Source: Salibaculum sp035270045 (lineage in GTDB: Bacteria; Pseudomonadota; Alphaproteobacteria; Rhodobacterales; Rhodobacteraceae). From it: 64,000 nt of DNA. The translations under genes and the position numbers were made by a program. Every line of letters starts with the position of its first letter. Position 1 is the stretch's first letter. Shown piece by piece: positions 62,816 to 64,000 of the stretch. The stretch spans positions 9,879-73,878 of the forward strand of contig NZ_DATFIP010000058.1 of the NCBI RefSeq assembly GCF_035270045.1, written 5' to 3'. The notes under the pieces were generated by a model. The model was given only the letters and a program-made list of their open reading frames with translations, had not been told where the DNA came from and searched no databases.

Positions 62816-64000
62816 TTGTCAGGTGAGAATATACGCAAGCCCGAGCGTGCGCTTTCCGCTCGGTTCGTGGAAACCGTCACCAAGCCGGGCAAGTATTTCG
62901 ACGGCCAGGGCCTGTTCTTGAGGGTCGCGAGTAACGGCGCCCGGCAGTGGGTGCAGCGGATCACCATTCGCGGCAAGCGACGCGAGCTGGGCTTGGGCAG
63001 TCCGCCGGCAGTGACGCTCGCGGTAGCGCGCAAGAAGGCGCTTGAAAACCGTGGCTCGGCCATGCTGGGCGGTGACCCACTTGCCGAAAAGCGAGAGGCG
63101 AGAGAGGTGCTGACATTTTCAGACGCGATCGAGACTTACCTTGCGGCCAAGTTGTCCGAGTTCCGAAACGAAAAGCATCGCAAGCAGTGGCGCGCGACGC
63201 TCGAAACCCACGCCGTGCCGGTCATCGGCCGCAAGCAAGTGTCCGAGATAGAAACGCAGGACGTCCTGCGCGTTCTGGAACCGATCTGGCACAGCAAGAC
63301 GGAAACGGCCAAACGGCTACGTGGCCGTCTCGAGAATGTTCTGTCATGGGCGACGGTCGCCGGGCATCGCAGTGGCGAAAACCCGGCGCGCTGGAAGGGC
63401 AATTTGTCGGAGATCCTGCCCAACCCCGCGAAGGTGGCGAAGAGCACGAACCAACCCGCCCTCGCCCTCGCGGACGTCCAACAATGGTGGGCGGACCTCG
63501 GGACGCGCGATGGAATGGGCGCGGCCGCTTTGCAGTTCCTGGCGCTCACGGCGGCGCGGTCCGGCGAAGTGCGCGGTGCCACTTGGGACGAATTCAATCT
63601 CGCGTCGTCGGTCTGGAACATCCCTGCAGAGCGCATGAAGAACGGGCGTCCACACCGGGTGCCGCTTGCACAGGAGGCCATGGCGCTGCTTGAGCATCTG
63701 CCACGTCTTGATGGCAACCCTTTGGTTTTCTTTGCGCCTCGCGGCGGGCAGCTTAGCGACATGTCGATTTCCGGCGTCATGCGCCGAATGCAGGAGTCCG
63801 AGGTGCAGGCTGGCCGGCCCGGTTATCTCGATCCGTCCAGCAAGCGGCAGGCCGTGCCGCACGGGTTGCGCTCGACGTTCCGCCAATGGACCGCCGAACA
63901 GGGCTATCCCCGCGACATGGCCGAAATCGCTTTGGCGCACTTCATCGGCAGCGACGTTGAACGCACCTATCAACGCTCGGACATGCTCGAACGCCGGCGC
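62816..64000 (+). CDS. Tyrosine-type site-specific integrase, cut by right edge
   Basis: Phage/island integrase with an N-terminal arm-binding domain of the DUF4102 type (KYFDGQGLFLRVASNGARQW, ITIRGKRRELGLG). The core-binding domain follows (about 95-190), then the catalytic domain with Arg in TAARSGEVRG, Lys in MKNGRPHRVPL, HGLRSTFR (His, Arg) and the nucleophile Tyr in ERTYQRSD. All 395 codons seen are open; only the last residues are missing. TTG at 62816 with GGGGGG upstream is the likely start. It marks an integrated element extending to the right. Confidence 0.93.
   Translation, partial: MSGENIRKPERALSARFVETVTKPGKYFDGQGLFLRVASNGARQWVQRITIRGKRRELGLGSPPAVTLAVARKKALENRGSAMLGGDPLAEKREAREVLTFSDAIETYLAAKLSEFRNEKHRKQWRATLETHAVPVIGRKQVSEIETQDVLRVLEPIWHSKTETAKRLRGRLENVLSWATVAGHRSGENPARWKGNLSEILPNPAKVAKSTNQPALALADVQQWWADLGTRDGMGAAALQFLALTAARSGEVRGATWDEFNLASSVWNIPAERMKNGRPHRVPLAQEAMALLEHLPRLDGNPLVFFAPRGGQLSDMSISGVMRRMQESEVQAGRPGYLDPSSKRQAVPHGLRSTFRQWTAEQGYPRDMAEIALAHFIGSDVERTYQRSDMLERRR

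Overview
The window is GC-rich, gene-dense chromosomal DNA whose gene set and order point to a marine Rhodobacteraceae (Roseobacter-group) alphaproteobacterium. The signs are an ectoine operon with a MarR regulator, divergent hemC/hemE, a dnaX-ybaB-recR block, a YejABEF peptide transporter, a membrane-bound cytochrome-c-type urate oxidase (PuuD) and a complete beta-hydroxyaspartate (bhc) cluster. The assignment is inferred from gene content, not from a marker gene.

Layout. 1-2273: ectB (cut by the left edge) and ectA, divergent from a MarR regulator. 2270-5054: a lone periplasmic solute-binding protein and a ClC-family transporter whose gating glutamate position is Tyr. 5130-10338: heme genes hemC, hemE and hemF, enclosing an amidoligase/class I glutamine amidotransferase pair and a small secreted protein. 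10451-15385: a lipoprotein, an atypical SDR protein, an rRNA-type methyltransferase, clpS, a D,D-carboxypeptidase with a SPOR domain and an FAH-family enzyme. 15404-21314: yejABEF. 21523-26912: anchored cytochrome c, pheA, a SRPBCC protein, nudC, a CpdB-like phosphoesterase and a small protein. 26938-31282: the SRP RNA gene with a clear promoter, rsgA, dnaX, ybaB and recR. 31654-34481: fabB, fabI and an FKBP isomerase. 34647-39094: a five-gene operon with overlapping ends (HAD, hydrolase, PLP dehydratase, EEP phosphatase, hydrolase). 39141-44430: an MFS exporter, an alcohol dehydrogenase, an enolase-superfamily enzyme, a PlsC-like acyltransferase and a CdsA-like enzyme.

44616-60369 is the most coherent part. 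Malate synthase G, ureidoglycine aminohydrolase (allE), the IclR regulator bhcR, bhcABCD, a divergent GAPDH, a purine permease, ureidoglycolate lyase (allA), a PuuE-UraD fusion, uraH, a LysR regulator and puuD lie side by side. Purine breakdown through urate and allantoin yields glyoxylate; BhcABCD turns glyoxylate and glycine into oxaloacetate, and malate synthase G turns glyoxylate and acetyl-CoA into malate. The block therefore reads as a route from nucleobase carbon and nitrogen into central metabolism. Allantoate amidohydrolase and urate-forming xanthine dehydrogenase are not in the window.

60442-62265 holds a PhyH-type dioxygenase coupled to a GlxA-type regulator. From 62266 composition changes: about 550 bases with AT-rich patches and no convincing gene lead into a tyrosine recombinase that runs off the right edge, probably the start of an integrated element. 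No tRNA, rRNA, CRISPR array or intact insertion sequence was found.
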